Source of the DNA: Tessaracoccus oleiagri
Lineage (GTDB): Bacteria > Actinomycetota > Actinomycetes > Propionibacteriales > Propionibacteriaceae
NCBI RefSeq assembly: GCF_900103275.1
Contig: NZ_FNGP01000004.1
Coordinates: 285,734 to 349,733 of the forward strand
DNA length: 64,000 nt
Reading direction: 5' to 3'
The notes under the pieces were generated by a model. That model searched no databases and was not told the DNA's origin. It saw nothing but the letters and a program-made list of their open reading frames with translations. How positions within the stretch are numbered: the stretch's first letter is position 1; each line of letters opens with the position of its first letter. This document shows, in pieces, positions 16,380 to 24,950 of the stretch. The position numbers and the translations under genes are program-made.

Positions 16380-16409
16380 TTGGGCAGCAGGGCGGGCGGG
16401 TGCTAGGCT
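16380..16409 (+). promoter_or_regulatory. Putative rho promoter
   Basis: TTGGGC (16380-16385), 18 bases, TAGGCT (16404-16409). This leaves a leader of about 115 bases before the rho GTG, long enough for the autoregulatory attenuation known for rho genes elsewhere. Confidence 0.5.
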
Positions 16410-16531
16410 GTTGCGAGGTTCCCGTGGGAATTGCGTGTGCGTGAGGGCCAAACCCACCTTGAAAAACGCAACCGGGGACCGACAGATCATCACCCGGCCA
16501 CGCCCCTTTGAGGCGTGCGGAAGGACACTTC

Positions 16532-18298
16532 GTGACCGAATCCCTGGCCAGCCTCAAGCTTGCTGACCTCAAATCCATGGCCTCCGGCATGAACATCAAG
16601 GGCATCTCCGGAATGCGCAAGGCCGAACTCATCGCGGCGATCGAGGGCGGCCGCAACGGTGCCGCCAACGGGCGCACGCAGGAGCGGCCCGCGCGGGGCG
16701 ACGCCCAGCCGGCCGCCGACGAGCAGACCAAGCGCGAGGCGCCCGAGCGGACCCGGCCCGTGGCCGAGCCCCAGCAGGCGCGCTCCGACGAGAAGCCGGC
16801 CGCCGCAGAACGCTCGCCCGAGTCCGGCGAGACCCGTCGCGACGGGAACAGTGGCGGCCAGCGGGAGTCCCGCGGCGCCCGCCGCCGCCGCAACCGCGGG
16901 GAGCGGGAGCAGTCGGTGCCGCAAGAGACGATCGACGAGGTGGGCGAGCTCCTCGCCGCGGCCATGGGCGAGGCGCCCGTGGCCAAGCAGCAGCCGGTCG
17001 CCCAGCCGCAGAACGACCCCACCCCGCACTTCGATGACGACGACGACCAGCAGGGCGGGTCGCGCCGCAACCGGCGTCGCCGCAACCGCGACCGCCAGAC
17101 CCGCCGTCGTGGCGGCGCGGGCGGCATGGAGCGCATGGAGAGCGAGCCGCAGGTCGCCGAGGGCGACGTGCTCGCCAACATCAGCGGCATCGTCGACATC
17201 CTCGACAACTACGCGTTCGTGCGGACCAGCGGCTACCTGCCGGGGTCGAACGACGCGTACCTCTCCATGGGGTCGGTGCGCAAGTACGGACTGCGCCGTG
17301 GCGACGTGATCACCGGCGCCATCCGTTCGCCCCGGGAGGGCGAGCGTCGCGAGAAGTACAACCCGCTGGTCCGCATCGACTCCATCAACGGCGACGACCC
17401 GGAGAAGGCCAAGAACCGGCCGGAGTTCGCGAAGCTCACGCCGCTGTACCCGCAGGAGCGGCTCCGCATGGAGACCGCCCAGAACGCCTACACCGGCCGC
17501 ATCATCGACCTGGTCGCCCCCATCGGCAAGGGCCAGCGAGGACTGATCGTCTCCCCGCCCAAGGCGGGCAAGACGATGGTCATGCAGGCCGTCGCCAACG
17601 CGATCGCGGCGAACAACCCCGAGGTGCACCTCATGGTGGTCCTCGTCGACGAGCGCCCGGAGGAGGTCACGGACTTCCAGCGCACCGTCTCGGGTGAGGT
17701 CATCGCCTCCACGTTCGACCGCCCTGCGGAGGACCACACGATGATCTCCGAGCTCGCCATCGAGCGCGCGAAGCGGCTGGTGGAGCTGGGCCATGACGTG
17801 GTCGTGTTGCTCGACGGCATCACGAGGCTCGGCCGCGCCTACAACCTCGCGGCGCCCGCGTCCGGCCGCATCCTCTCCGGTGGCGTCGACTCGGCCGCGC
17901 TGTACCCGCCCAAGAAGTTCTTCGGCGCCGCGCGCAACATCGAGAACGGCGGCTCGCTGACGATCCTTGCCACCGCGCTCATCGAGACGGGCTCAAAGAT
18001 GGACGAGGTCATCTTCGAGGAGTTCAAGGGCACGGGCAACATGGAGTTGCGCCTCCGCCGCGAGCTGGCCGACAAGCGCATCTTCCCCGCGATCGACGTG
18101 GACGCCTCCGGCACCCGCCGCGAGGACCTGCTCCTGGGCCGCGACGAGCTCACGATCATCTGGAAGCTCCGCCGCGCGCTCTCCGGCCTGGACGACTCCG
18201 GTGCACTCGAGACGCTCCTGTCGCGGATGCGCAAGACGCAGAACAACCACGAGTTCCTGTTGTCGGTGCTCAAGACCACGCCCGCATCCGAGGGCTGA
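16532..18298 (+). CDS. rho: Transcription termination factor Rho
   Basis: 588 residues, longer than the ~420 of E. coli Rho. After the N-terminal helical domain (LASLKLADLKSMASGMNIKG, MRKAELIAAIEG) there is a disordered insertion of about 130 residues rich in Arg, Glu, Pro and Asn, as in other actinobacteria, which in that group can bind RNA. Then comes the cold-shock-like RNA domain (ISGIVDILDNYAFVRTSGYL) and the RecA-like motor with Walker A PPKAGKTMV (about residue 342), Walker B VVVLLDGITRLGRAYN and the Q/R loops. GTG at 16532 has GGAAGGA 6 bases upstream. Confidence 0.95.
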   Translation: MTESLASLKLADLKSMASGMNIKGISGMRKAELIAAIEGGRNGAANGRTQERPARGDAQPAADEQTKREAPERTRPVAEPQQARSDEKPAAAERSPESGETRRDGNSGGQRESRGARRRRNRGEREQSVPQETIDEVGELLAAAMGEAPVAKQQPVAQPQNDPTPHFDDDDDQQGGSRRNRRRRNRDRQTRRRGGAGGMERMESEPQVAEGDVLANISGIVDILDNYAFVRTSGYLPGSNDAYLSMGSVRKYGLRRGDVITGAIRSPREGERREKYNPLVRIDSINGDDPEKAKNRPEFAKLTPLYPQERLRMETAQNAYTGRIIDLVAPIGKGQRGLIVSPPKAGKTMVMQAVANAIAANNPEVHLMVVLVDERPEEVTDFQRTVSGEVIASTFDRPAEDHTMISELAIERAKRLVELGHDVVVLLDGITRLGRAYNLAAPASGRILSGGVDSAALYPPKKFFGAARNIENGGSLTILATALIETGSKMDEVIFEEFKGTGNMELRLRRELADKRIFPAIDVDASGTRREDLLLGRDELTIIWKLRRALSGLDDSGALETLLSRMRKTQNNHEFLLSVLKTTPASEG

Positions 18299-18307
18299 CC
18301 GTCCAAC

Positions 18308-18336
18308 TTGGTTATCGTGTGCCGCCGAGGCATAAT
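18308..18336 (+). promoter_or_regulatory. rpmE promoter
   Basis: TTGGTT (18308-18313), 17 bases, CATAAT (18331-18336), with a leader of about 60 bases ending in AAGGAG before the rpmE ATG. It is one of the closest matches to sigma-A consensus in the window. Confidence 0.65.
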
Positions 18337-18402
18337 CGATAGCCGTGCCGGTTCACGCGGGACCCTCCGCGACCCGGGGAAAACACGCTAAGGAGAATTC
18401 AG

Positions 18403-18609
18403 ATGAAGCAGGGTATCCACCCCGAGTACCAGGACGTGACCGTCACCTGCACGTGCGGCAACACGTTCACCACCAAGAGCACCAACAAGAGCGGCTCGCT
18501 CAGCGCCGACGTCTGCGCCGAGTGCCACCCGTTCTACACGGGCAAGCAGAAGATCCTCGACACCGGCGGCCGTGTGGCCCGCTTCGAGCGCCGCTACGCC
18601 AAGAAGTGA
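18403..18609 (+). CDS. rpmE: 50S ribosomal protein bL31 (zinc-binding form)
   Basis: A 68-residue bL31. It keeps the four zinc cysteines: Cys16 and Cys18 (TCTCGNTF) and Cys38 and Cys41 (VCAECHPF), so it is the zinc-containing form, as opposed to the zinc-free paralogue induced by Zur under zinc limitation. The basic C-terminus RFERRYAKK is typical. AAGGAG lies 8 bases upstream of the ATG. The stop codon is within the first copy of a palindromic repeat. Confidence 0.96.
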   Translation: MKQGIHPEYQDVTVTCTCGNTFTTKSTNKSGSLSADVCAECHPFYTGKQKILDTGGRVARFERRYAKK

Positions 18610-18644
18610 CCACGCGCGACGCGAAGCGTCGCCGGGGTCAGGTC
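18606..18644. repeat. GC-rich palindromic repeat, copy 1
   Basis: A 39-base unit beginning GTGACCACGCGCGACGCG and ending CGCCGGGGTCAGGTC. Its core CGACGC-gaa-GCGTCG forms a hairpin, and outer arms TGACC / GGGGTCA extend it. It overlaps the rpmE stop codon. Copy 2 differs at only two positions. Confidence 0.8.
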
Positions 18645-18698
18645 GAGCGCCGAAGCGAAGCGAGGCAGGTCGAGACCTTCTGCGGCCTTCGCAGGGAG

Positions 18699-18737
18699 GT
18701 GACCCCGCGCGACGCGGAGCGTCGCCGGGGTCAGGTC
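18699..18737. repeat. GC-rich palindromic repeat, copy 2
   Basis: A near-identical copy of the 39-base unit, beginning GTGACCCCGCGCGACGCG. Here the outer arms pair better (TGACCCCG with CGGGGTCA), giving an almost perfect imperfect-palindrome of about 34 bases. The two copies are direct repeats 93 bases apart, separated by an AGCGAAGCGAGGCAGGTCGA-like filler. Confidence 0.8.
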
Positions 18738-18749
18738 TGAACCATCCGG

Positions 18750-18764
18750 CGACGCGCAGCGTCG
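18750..18764. repeat. Core half of the palindromic repeat, copy 3
   Basis: CGACGC-gca-GCGTCG, the same 6-bp core stem as the two full copies but without the outer arms. It lies 5 bases before the terminator. Confidence 0.6.
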
Positions 18765-18769
18765 ACAGG

Positions 18770-18802
18770 AAAGGACGCTGGAATCCCACCAGCGTCCTTT
18801 TT
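18770..18802 (+). terminator. Intrinsic terminator between rpmE and prfA
   Basis: A 12-bp perfect stem AAAGGACGCTGG / CCAGCGTCCTTT with a 7-base loop, followed by further T residues (a run of five T in total). A classic rho-independent terminator for rpmE. Confidence 0.88.
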
Positions 18803-18836
18803 CCATTCCAGCCCGCCGATCAGGAGAGAAGCACAC

Positions 18837-19904
18837 GTGTTCGAGAACGCGGCACCGCTCGTGGAGGAGTTCCACCAGCTCGAGCAGCAACTTGCGGACC
18901 CCGAGGTCCTGAGCGATCTCTCGAAGTCGCGCAAGGTCGGTCGCCGGTACGCGGCGCTCAGGCCCATCGTCGAGGGCATCCACGACTACGAGCGGCTCCT
19001 GGCGGACCGTGACGCCGCGCGGGAACTGGCTGACGAGGACGAGGCGTTCGCGGCGGAGGTCGAGCAGCTCGACGCGCAGCTGGAGACGGCGACGGCGAAG
19101 CTCACGCGGCTCCTGGCCCCCCGGGACCCCAACGACGACGCGGACGCGATCCTCGAGATCAAGTCCGGTGAGGGGGGCGAGGAGTCCGCGCTCTTCGCCG
19201 GCGACCTGTTCAAGATGTACAGCCGATACGCCGAGCAGGCTGGCTGGAAGGTGGAGGTGCTCGACTCCCAGGAGACCGACCTCGGTGGCTACAAGACGAT
19301 CACGCTGGCCATCAAGGGCGGCAGCGGTGCGGAGTTCACGCCCTACGGCCGCCTCAAGTTCGAGGGCGGGGTCCACCGGGTCCAGCGCGTCCCCGTCACC
19401 GAGACGCAAGGCCGGATCCACACCTCCGCCGCCGGTGTGCTCGTGTCGCCGGACATCGAGGCCGACGAGGTGGAGATCAACCCTGACGACCTCCGCATCG
19501 ACGTGTTCCGCAGCTCCGGCCCCGGTGGCCAGGGCGTGAACACGACCGACTCCGCCGTCCGCATCACCCACCTCCCGAGCGGGGTCGTGGTCAGCTGCCA
19601 GAACGAGCGCTCCCAGATCCAGAACAGGGAGTCGGCCATGCGCATGCTGCGGGCGAGGCTGATCGCGATCGCGGAGGAGCAGGCGGCTGCAGAGGCGTCC
19701 CAGAACCGCAAGTCGCAGGTGCGCACGGTCGACCGCTCCGAGCGCATCCGCACCTACAACTTCCCCGAGAACCGGATCACCGACCACCGGATCGGGTTCA
19801 AGGCGCACAACCTCGACCAGGTGCTCGACGGCGCGCTGGCGCCGGTGCTGGACGCGCTGGCGGAACAGGACCTGGCGGAGCGCCTCGCCGGTGTGGGCAA
19901 GTGA
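18837..19904 (+). CDS. prfA: Peptide chain release factor 1
   Basis: 355 residues. It recognises UAA/UAG and triggers peptide release. The catalytic GGQ is in [16 protein letters not shown]; glutamine there is the methylation target of PrmC, encoded next. The codon-recognition region ([16 protein letters not shown], containing the PxT-like element) is present. GTG at 18837 follows AGGAGAG with 8-base spacing. The stop overlaps prmC by 4 bases, a common pairing. Confidence 0.96.
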   Translation: MFENAAPLVEEFHQLEQQLADPEVLSDLSKSRKVGRRYAALRPIVEGIHDYERLLADRDAARELADEDEAFAAEVEQLDAQLETATAKLTRLLAPRDPNDDADAILEIKSGEGGEESALFAGDLFKMYSRYAEQAGWKVEVLDSQETDLGGYKTITLAIKGGSGAEFTPYGRLKFEGGVHRVQRVPVTETQGRIHTSAAGVLVSPDIEADEVEINPDDLRIDVFRSSGPGGQGVNTTDSAVRITHLPSGVVVSCQNERSQIQNRESAMRMLRARLIAIAEEQAAAEASQNRKSQVRTVDRSERIRTYNFPENRITDHRIGFKAHNLDQVLDGALAPVLDALAEQDLAERLAGVGK

Positions 19905-20779
19905 CGCGTCCGTCCGACGCGCTGCACGCCTACGCCGAACGCCTCGCCGCTGCGGGCCTCCCGAGCCCCGGCGCCGATGCCCGCATCCTGCTGGCCCATG
20001 CGGCCGGCACCACCGTGGGCGGCCTGCTGGCGATGTGGGAGGTCGACGACGACGTGCTGGCTCGCGCAGGGGCGATGGTCGCCCGTCGTGAGGCCGGGGA
20101 ACCCGTGCAGCACATCACGGGTGAGGCACACTTCCGGCACGAGACGCTGCGCGTCGGGCCCGGGGTCTTCATCCCGCGACCCGAGACCGAGCTCGTCGCC
20201 GGATGGGCCATCGACTGGCTCGCCGGACGCCCCCGCGCAGCGAGGCGGGTCGTCGAGCTCTGCGCCGGCTCCGGTGCCATCATCCGGTCGATCGTCCGCG
20301 AGGTCGCCGGCGTCGACGCCTTCGCCAACGAGCGATCCACCCGCGCCGAGGCCTATCTGCGTGAGAACCTCGATGGGATGCCCGTCACCGTCGGGATCGG
20401 CGGGATGCGGGACGCGTTCGGCGAGCTCGACGGCAGCGTCGACCTCGTGGTCGTGAACCCGCCCTACGTCCCGACCCGACTGCGCGGCGTGCTGCCGCCC
20501 GACGTGGTGGGCCACGACCCCGACGAGGCCCTGTTCGCCGGGGAGGACGGCCTCTCCAGCATCCGTGAGGTGGCGGTGGTCGCGCAGCGGCTGCTCCGCC
20601 CCGGGGGCGCGCTCGTCGTCGAGCACGACGACACCCACCAGCCGGCCGTGCTCGCGCTGTTGACGGAGGCGGGCTTCACCGACGTCCGGGGCCACGTGGA
20701 CCTCACCGGCCGGGACAGGTACGCCACCGCGCTGCGCGGGCAGTCGGACGGCGGCGACGTGGCAAGATGGACGCCGTGA
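19901..20779 (+). CDS. prmC: Peptide chain release factor N5-glutamine methyltransferase
   Basis: A 292-residue SAM-dependent methyltransferase of the HemK/PrmC family that methylates the GGQ glutamine of release factors. The N-terminal helical domain ends with [20 protein letters not shown]; the SAM loop is [15 protein letters not shown]; the catalytic NPPY is in [12 protein letters not shown] at 19901 overlaps prfA's stop, and the 3' end overlaps tsaC by 13 bases, so the three genes are co-translated. Confidence 0.93.
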   Translation: MTRPSDALHAYAERLAAAGLPSPGADARILLAHAAGTTVGGLLAMWEVDDDVLARAGAMVARREAGEPVQHITGEAHFRHETLRVGPGVFIPRPETELVAGWAIDWLAGRPRAARRVVELCAGSGAIIRSIVREVAGVDAFANERSTRAEAYLRENLDGMPVTVGIGGMRDAFGELDGSVDLVVVNPPYVPTRLRGVLPPDVVGHDPDEALFAGEDGLSSIREVAVVAQRLLRPGGALVVEHDDTHQPAVLALLTEAGFTDVRGHVDLTGRDRYATALRGQSDGGDVARWTP

Positions 20780-21525
20780 CGACTGAGTTCCAGCTGACCG
20801 AGGAAGGCTTCGAGGCCGCCGTAGCGGCCGTCGCGGAGGGAGCGGCCATCGTGCTCCCCACCGATACCGTCTACGGGATCGGGGCGGACCCGTTCTCTGA
20901 GCCCGCGGTCCAGGGGCTGCTCGCGGCGAAGCAGCGGGGGAGCGACATGCCGCCCCCCGTGCTGATCGCCGAGCGCTCCATGCTGCGCGCCCTCGTCGCG
21001 CACGTCCCGGCCGGCGCCAAGGAGCTGGCCGCCGCGTTCTGGCCGGGGCCGCTCACGCTGATCCTGAAGGAACAGAAGAGCCTCGGCTTCCACCTGGGCG
21101 AGACCGGCGGCACCGTGGCGATCCGCGTCCCCGACCACGACGGTGCACGTGAGCTCCTGCGCCGCACCGGCCCGCTGGCCGTGAGCTCGGCCAACCTCAG
21201 CGGGCAGCCCGCCGCCACGAACTGCACCGACGCGCGGGCGCAGCTGGGCGACTCGGTGGCCGTCTACCTCGACGGAGGCGACACCCCCGGCATGGTGCCG
21301 TCGACCATCGTCGACTTCTCGGGCGACGAGGGCGGCGTGGTCCTCCGCGAGGGCGTCCTCAGCCTCGAACGGCTCAGGGAGGTCGTGGACACCGTCAGGC
21401 GGCCCGACCCGACTCCCGAGGCGCCGGTCGACGCCTCCGACGAGGCGGTGGGTGACGCGGACGCATCGGTCGAGGGCGAGGAAGCCGCGGGCGCTCCCGC
21501 GGCGGAGCCCGCCCCGGATGCGTGA
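20767..21525 (+). CDS. tsaC: L-threonylcarbamoyladenylate synthase (Sua5/YciO/YrdC)
   Basis: 252 residues. It makes threonylcarbamoyl-AMP from threonine, bicarbonate and ATP for t6A37 in ANN-decoding tRNAs. The N-terminal YrdC domain shows VLPTDTVYGIGADPF, KQRGSDMPPPVLI and PLAVSSANLSGQPA. After about residue 205 the chain turns into an acidic, Ala/Pro-rich tail of roughly 45 residues, likely disordered and not part of the Sua5 domain. ATG at 20767 overlaps prmC; GTG at 20776 is an alternative. Confidence 0.92.
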   Translation: MDAVTTEFQLTEEGFEAAVAAVAEGAAIVLPTDTVYGIGADPFSEPAVQGLLAAKQRGSDMPPPVLIAERSMLRALVAHVPAGAKELAAAFWPGPLTLILKEQKSLGFHLGETGGTVAIRVPDHDGARELLRRTGPLAVSSANLSGQPAATNCTDARAQLGDSVAVYLDGGDTPGMVPSTIVDFSGDEGGVVLREGVLSLERLREVVDTVRRPDPTPEAPVDASDEAVGDADASVEGEEAAGAPAAEPAPDA

Positions 21526-22636
21526 GTACCTGCTGACGCTGCTCGTGGCGGCGTCGGTGACCTTCCTCACCGCCGGCCTGTTCCGGCACGTCGCCGTCCG
21601 CACCGGCACCTACGCGCGAGTGCGCAGCCGCGACGTGCACACGGTGCCCATCCCGTACCTGGGCGGGGTCGCCATGTTCCTCGGCCTCGCGGTTGCGCTG
21701 CTCTTCGCCGTCGGGATGCCCTTCCTCGGGCGGCACCCCATCGTCGCCCACGACGCGTTCGCCGTGATGCAGGCGGGGCTCGTCATCTGCCTCGTCGGGG
21801 TCCTGGACGACAAGTACGACCTTCCCGCGCTGGTGAAGCTCGGCGGCCAGGTGCTCGCCGCGGGGGTGGCCGTCCTGCAGGGCGTCCGGATCTACTGGAT
21901 CCCGCTGCCCGACCGCATCATCGCGCTGGACGACGCGACGAGCATCCTCATCACGGTCTTCTTCATCGCCCTGTGCACCAACGCGGTGAACTTCGTCGAC
22001 GGACTCGACGGGCTGGCCGCGGGCGTGGTGGCCATCGGCTCGGGCTCCTTCTTCGCCTACGCCTACTTCCTGGCGTACGAGCAGGAGCTCGTCCGCGCCA
22101 CCACCGCTTCGCTGCTCACCGTGGCCACCCTCGGCGTGTGCCTCGGCTTCCTGCTGCACAACTGGCACCCGGCCAAGATGTTCATGGGGGATTCCGGGGC
22201 CATGCTGCTCGGCCTCCTCATGGCCATGAGCACCATCTCCTTCACCGGCCAGCTCGACCCTGCGGCGCTCACCGGCGGCAGCACGGAGGTGCTCCCGGCG
22301 CTGCTGCCCATCCTGCTCCCGTTCGCCGCGCTGCTGCTGCCGTTCCTCGACCTCACGCTCGCCTACATCCGCCGGACGATGCGTGGCCAGTACTGGTTCG
22401 TCCCGGACAAGGCCCACATCCACCATCGACTGGTGGACAGGGGCCACAGCATCCGCGGCGCGGTCCTGCTCATGTACTCGTGGACCGCGGTGGTGAGCGG
22501 GGGACTGGTGGCCATCGGGCTCACCGAGTCGCCGACCGTCGCCTGGGTCGTGCTGGCCGTGCTGCTCGTCGTGCTCGTGTGGACGGTGCGTCCGATACGG
22601 ACCCAGGAGGTGGCCGCCGGTGGCGAGGAGGGGTGA
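21518..22636 (+). CDS. wecA: Undecaprenyl-phosphate GlcNAc-1-phosphate transferase family (WecA/TagO-like)
   Basis: A 372-residue polytopic transferase (about 11 helices) that starts a cell-envelope glycan by moving a sugar-1-phosphate onto undecaprenyl phosphate. Family motifs: IPYLGGVAMFLG, the aspartate pair in GVLDDKYDLPAL, NAVNFVDGLDGLAAG, KMFMGDSGAMLLG, and HIHHRLVDRGHS (the His motif of WecA-type enzymes rather than MraY). ATG at 21518 lies within the tsaC end (8-base overlap). In actinobacteria this gene commonly precedes atpI-atpB, as here. Confidence 0.93.
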   Translation: MREYLLTLLVAASVTFLTAGLFRHVAVRTGTYARVRSRDVHTVPIPYLGGVAMFLGLAVALLFAVGMPFLGRHPIVAHDAFAVMQAGLVICLVGVLDDKYDLPALVKLGGQVLAAGVAVLQGVRIYWIPLPDRIIALDDATSILITVFFIALCTNAVNFVDGLDGLAAGVVAIGSGSFFAYAYFLAYEQELVRATTASLLTVATLGVCLGFLLHNWHPAKMFMGDSGAMLLGLLMAMSTISFTGQLDPAALTGGSTEVLPALLPILLPFAALLLPFLDLTLAYIRRTMRGQYWFVPDKAHIHHRLVDRGHSIRGAVLLMYSWTAVVSGGLVAIGLTESPTVAWVVLAVLLVVLVWTVRPIRTQEVAAGGEEG

Positions 22637-23051
22637 GGTCACGGCCGCGACCGTGCGGGCGCGGCAGATGATGCTGGGGGCGCTGGTGCTCTCCCACCTG
22701 GCCGGCTTCGCCGTCATGGGGCTGGCATTCGCGTTCGACGGCGCCGACGCGCTCCTCACGGCAGCGCTCGGCTTCGCGGCGGTGGTGATCTTCTACGCCG
22801 TCGGGCAGGCGCTGGAGGTGGTGGCCACCGAACTGGAGCCCACGCAGGGGCTGGGGCTCGTGCTGACGAGCTACGCCGTCCGCGTCATCGGTATCGCGGC
22901 GGGGCTGTGGGGGATCCTCTCGCTCGAGCAGGTGGCGCCGCGGATCTCCGACGGCTGGCTCGTCGCCTCGGTCACGGCCACCGTGCTCGCCTGGGTCACC
23001 GGCGTCGTCGTAGTGGCCAGCCGCCAGCGGGTGCCGGTCTACGACCCCTGA
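22620..23051 (+). CDS. Small membrane protein upstream of atpB (AtpI-like position)
   Basis: 143 residues with four hydrophobic helices: MMLGALVLSHLAGFAVMGLA, ALGFAAVVIFYAVGQAL, VLTSYAVRVIGIAAGLWGIL and VASVTATVLAWVTGVVVVAS. The helix count, size and place between wecA and the ATP synthase genes match the AtpI (ATP synthase protein I) position, and AtpI-like proteins help c-ring assembly, but I see no decisive motif. It overlaps wecA by 17 bases. Confidence 0.6.
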   Translation: MARRGEVTAATVRARQMMLGALVLSHLAGFAVMGLAFAFDGADALLTAALGFAAVVIFYAVGQALEVVATELEPTQGLGLVLTSYAVRVIGIAAGLWGILSLEQVAPRISDGWLVASVTATVLAWVTGVVVVASRQRVPVYDP

Positions 23052-23107
23052 GCGGGCCCGGGCGCGAATCCGCCTTCAGTGGATTTCCTGCTAGGCTCAC
23101 TCCCGAC

Positions 23108-23332
23108 ATGGGCACCACACCTCCACCGAAGCAGGAAGACGACCGGTCTCCCAGCGGACGGGAGGACGGCATGGCTGTTCTGAGTTACATCCTCGCGGGA
23201 ATCATCTTCTACGGGGGCCTGGGCTGGGTTGGTGACCACTTCCTGAATACCTCGTGGCTGTTGCCGGTTGGCCTCATCGTGGGCCTGATCAGTAGCATCT
23301 ACCTGATCTATAAGCGATACGGGAGCGTGTAG
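23108..23332 (+). CDS. AtpZ/AtpI-like two-helix membrane protein
   Basis: 74 residues: a charged N-terminus (PPPKQEDDRSPSGREDG), helix AVLSYILAGIIFYGGLGWVG, a short loop, then WLLPVGLIVGLISSIYLIY ending in a basic tail. A Gly-rich first helix with GxLG and a second helix ending in YKRY are typical of AtpZ/AtpI-family proteins. Its TAG stop overlaps the atpB GTG by one base. TAGGCT (23092-23097) lies 10 bases before the ATG, a possible operon promoter with little or no leader. Confidence 0.7.
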   Translation: MGTTPPPKQEDDRSPSGREDGMAVLSYILAGIIFYGGLGWVGDHFLNTSWLLPVGLIVGLISSIYLIYKRYGSV

Positions 23333-24126
23333 TGACGATTGGACTCGTTCCGCTCGAAGGCGGCGGATACACCCCACCGGGCACCCACGATTTCGAATGG
23401 GGTTCCGTCTGGCCGGGTGTCCTCCCGGACTGGGTGAACAAGCCACTCCTGCAGGCGGTCATCGGCGCCCTGCTCGTGATCCTCTTCTGGTACCTGGGGT
23501 CCCGCAAGCTGAAGGTCCAGCCCGGGCGGGCGCAGTTCTTCTTCGAGTACGTCTACGAGTTCGTGCGCAACGGCATCGCGCGCGACATCCTCCACTCCGA
23601 GTACCGCCGGTTCCTGCCGTACCTGCTGGCGCTGTTCTCCTTCCTGCTGGTGAACAACTGGTTCGGCGAGTTCTTCTTCTTCATGTACCCGACGTTCTCG
23701 AACGTGGGATACGCCTACGGCCTGGCGCTGGTGTCATGGTGCGTGTACGTCGGCGCCGGCTTCCACAAGTGGGGTCCCGGCTTCCTGAAGAAGGCGCTCA
23801 TCCCGGAGGGCGTGCCCGGCTACCTGCTCCCACTTGTGGTCCCGCTGGAGTTCCTGGCCACGTTCATCACCCGCCCCATCACGCTCGCGCTGCGTCTCTT
23901 CGCGAACCTGTTCGCCGGTCACCTCGTCGTGCTGGTGTTCGTGGTCGGCGGTGGGTTCCTCCTCACCTACGCCGACAACCTCTTCTACAACGTGGCCGGC
24001 GGCGTGAGCTTCCTGTTCTCGATCATCATCCTGATGCTGGAGCTCTTCATCGGAGCGCTCCAGGCCTACATCTTCACGGTCCTGACCGCCCAGTACGTGT
24101 CGACCTCGATCGCAGAGGCGCACTAA
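23332..24126 (+). CDS. atpB: ATP synthase F0 subunit a
   Basis: 264 residues with five to six membrane helices; it forms the proton half-channels against the c-ring. The essential arginine is in ITRPITLALRLFANLFAGHL (ALRLFAN). FSIIILMLELFIGALQAYIF carries the conserved late-helix Glu and Gln. First gene of the full set atpBEFHAGDC. GTG at 23332 overlaps the previous stop by one base. Confidence 0.96.
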   Translation: MTIGLVPLEGGGYTPPGTHDFEWGSVWPGVLPDWVNKPLLQAVIGALLVILFWYLGSRKLKVQPGRAQFFFEYVYEFVRNGIARDILHSEYRRFLPYLLALFSFLLVNNWFGEFFFFMYPTFSNVGYAYGLALVSWCVYVGAGFHKWGPGFLKKALIPEGVPGYLLPLVVPLEFLATFITRPITLALRLFANLFAGHLVVLVFVVGGGFLLTYADNLFYNVAGGVSFLFSIIILMLELFIGALQAYIFTVLTAQYVSTSIAEAH

Positions 24127-24139
24127 AGCAAACCGACTC

Positions 24140-24157
24140 CTTGGGAAAACCCCCAAG
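24140..24157 (+). other. Small hairpin between atpB and atpE
   Basis: CTTGGG-aaaacc-CCCAAG, followed 13 bases later by GAAAGGAAAG, a strong ribosome site for atpE. The spacer between these two genes is the longest inside the operon (52 bases). It may help set the high c-subunit yield. Confidence 0.4.
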
Positions 24158-24178
24158 TAGCCATCCGAAAGGAAAGAA

Positions 24179-24397
24179 ATGACCCTCCTCGAAATCACCG
24201 GCAGCCTGAACATGATCGGCTACGCGATTGCGACCATCGCGCCGGCGCTCGGTGTTGCCTGGATCTTCGCATCGGTCATCAACGGCACCGCCCGCCAGCC
24301 CGAGGCCCGCGGCGCGATGATGAGCACCGCGTTCATCGGCTTCGCCGTCGTCGAGGCACTGGCCATCATCGCGATCGCGCTCGCCTTCGTTCTCTGA
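24179..24397 (+). CDS. atpE: ATP synthase F0 subunit c
   Basis: A 72-residue hairpin of two membrane helices. The polar loop is ARQPEARG and the proton-carrying Glu59 lies mid-helix 2 (GFAVVEALAIIAI). The GYAIATIAPALGVAWIF helix shows the small-residue packing of c-rings. In mycobacteria this is the bedaquiline target. It is well expressed judging by its strong ribosome site. Confidence 0.97.
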   Translation: MTLLEITGSLNMIGYAIATIAPALGVAWIFASVINGTARQPEARGAMMSTAFIGFAVVEALAIIAIALAFVL

Positions 24398-24407
24398 GGC
24401 CCACGCA

Positions 24408-24950
24408 ATGAATCCCACCATTTGGGTACCCCAGGCGACCTTGGGTCCCCTGGCGCCCCATTACTGGTCTGAGGTCATCGCCGGCATCGTCCTTCTTCTC
24501 ATCATCTGGCTGATCGTCGCGAAGGCCATCGTGCCCGCGTTCGAGAAGATGTACGAGGAGCGATCCTCCAAGATCGAGGGTGGCATCCAGCGCGCGGCAG
24601 TGGCCGAGGCGAAGGCCGAGGCGGCACTGGCCCAGTACCAGGACCAGCTCGCGTCGGCCCGCGAAGAGGCCGCACGCATCCGCGAGGACGCCAAGAACCA
24701 GAGTGCGCAGATCCTGGCCGAGGCCCGCGACCGCGCCACGAAGGAGTCGGACCGCATCCTCGAGGCCGGACGCCAGCAGCTCGCTGCCGAGCGTTCCCAG
24801 CTCGTGCACGAACTGCGCGGCGAGGTCGGCGGCATGGCCACCGAACTCGCGAGCAGGATCGTCGGCGAGGCGCTCACCGACGACGAGCGAGCCATGCGGA
24901 CCGTGGATCGTTTCCTCGCCGAGCTCGAGCAGGCGGGCGCGGCCCGATGA
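24408..24950 (+). CDS. atpF: ATP synthase F0 subunit b
   Basis: 180 residues: one N-terminal membrane helix (VIAGIVLLLIIWLIVAKAIV) then a long Ala/Glu/Arg-rich coiled coil that forms the peripheral stalk. The tail (MRTVDRFLAELEQAGAAR) should contact delta. It overlaps atpH by 4 bases (ATGA). Confidence 0.95.
   Translation: MNPTIWVPQATLGPLAPHYWSEVIAGIVLLLIIWLIVAKAIVPAFEKMYEERSSKIEGGIQRAAVAEAKAEAALAQYQDQLASAREEAARIREDAKNQSAQILAEARDRATKESDRILEAGRQQLAAERSQLVHELRGEVGGMATELASRIVGEALTDDERAMRTVDRFLAELEQAGAAR

Noticed and set aside
16425..16450. GGGAAT near 16425 as a second SigR-type promoter, before rho
   Set aside because: No GTT lies at the proper 16-20 base spacing; the sequence there reads AAA.
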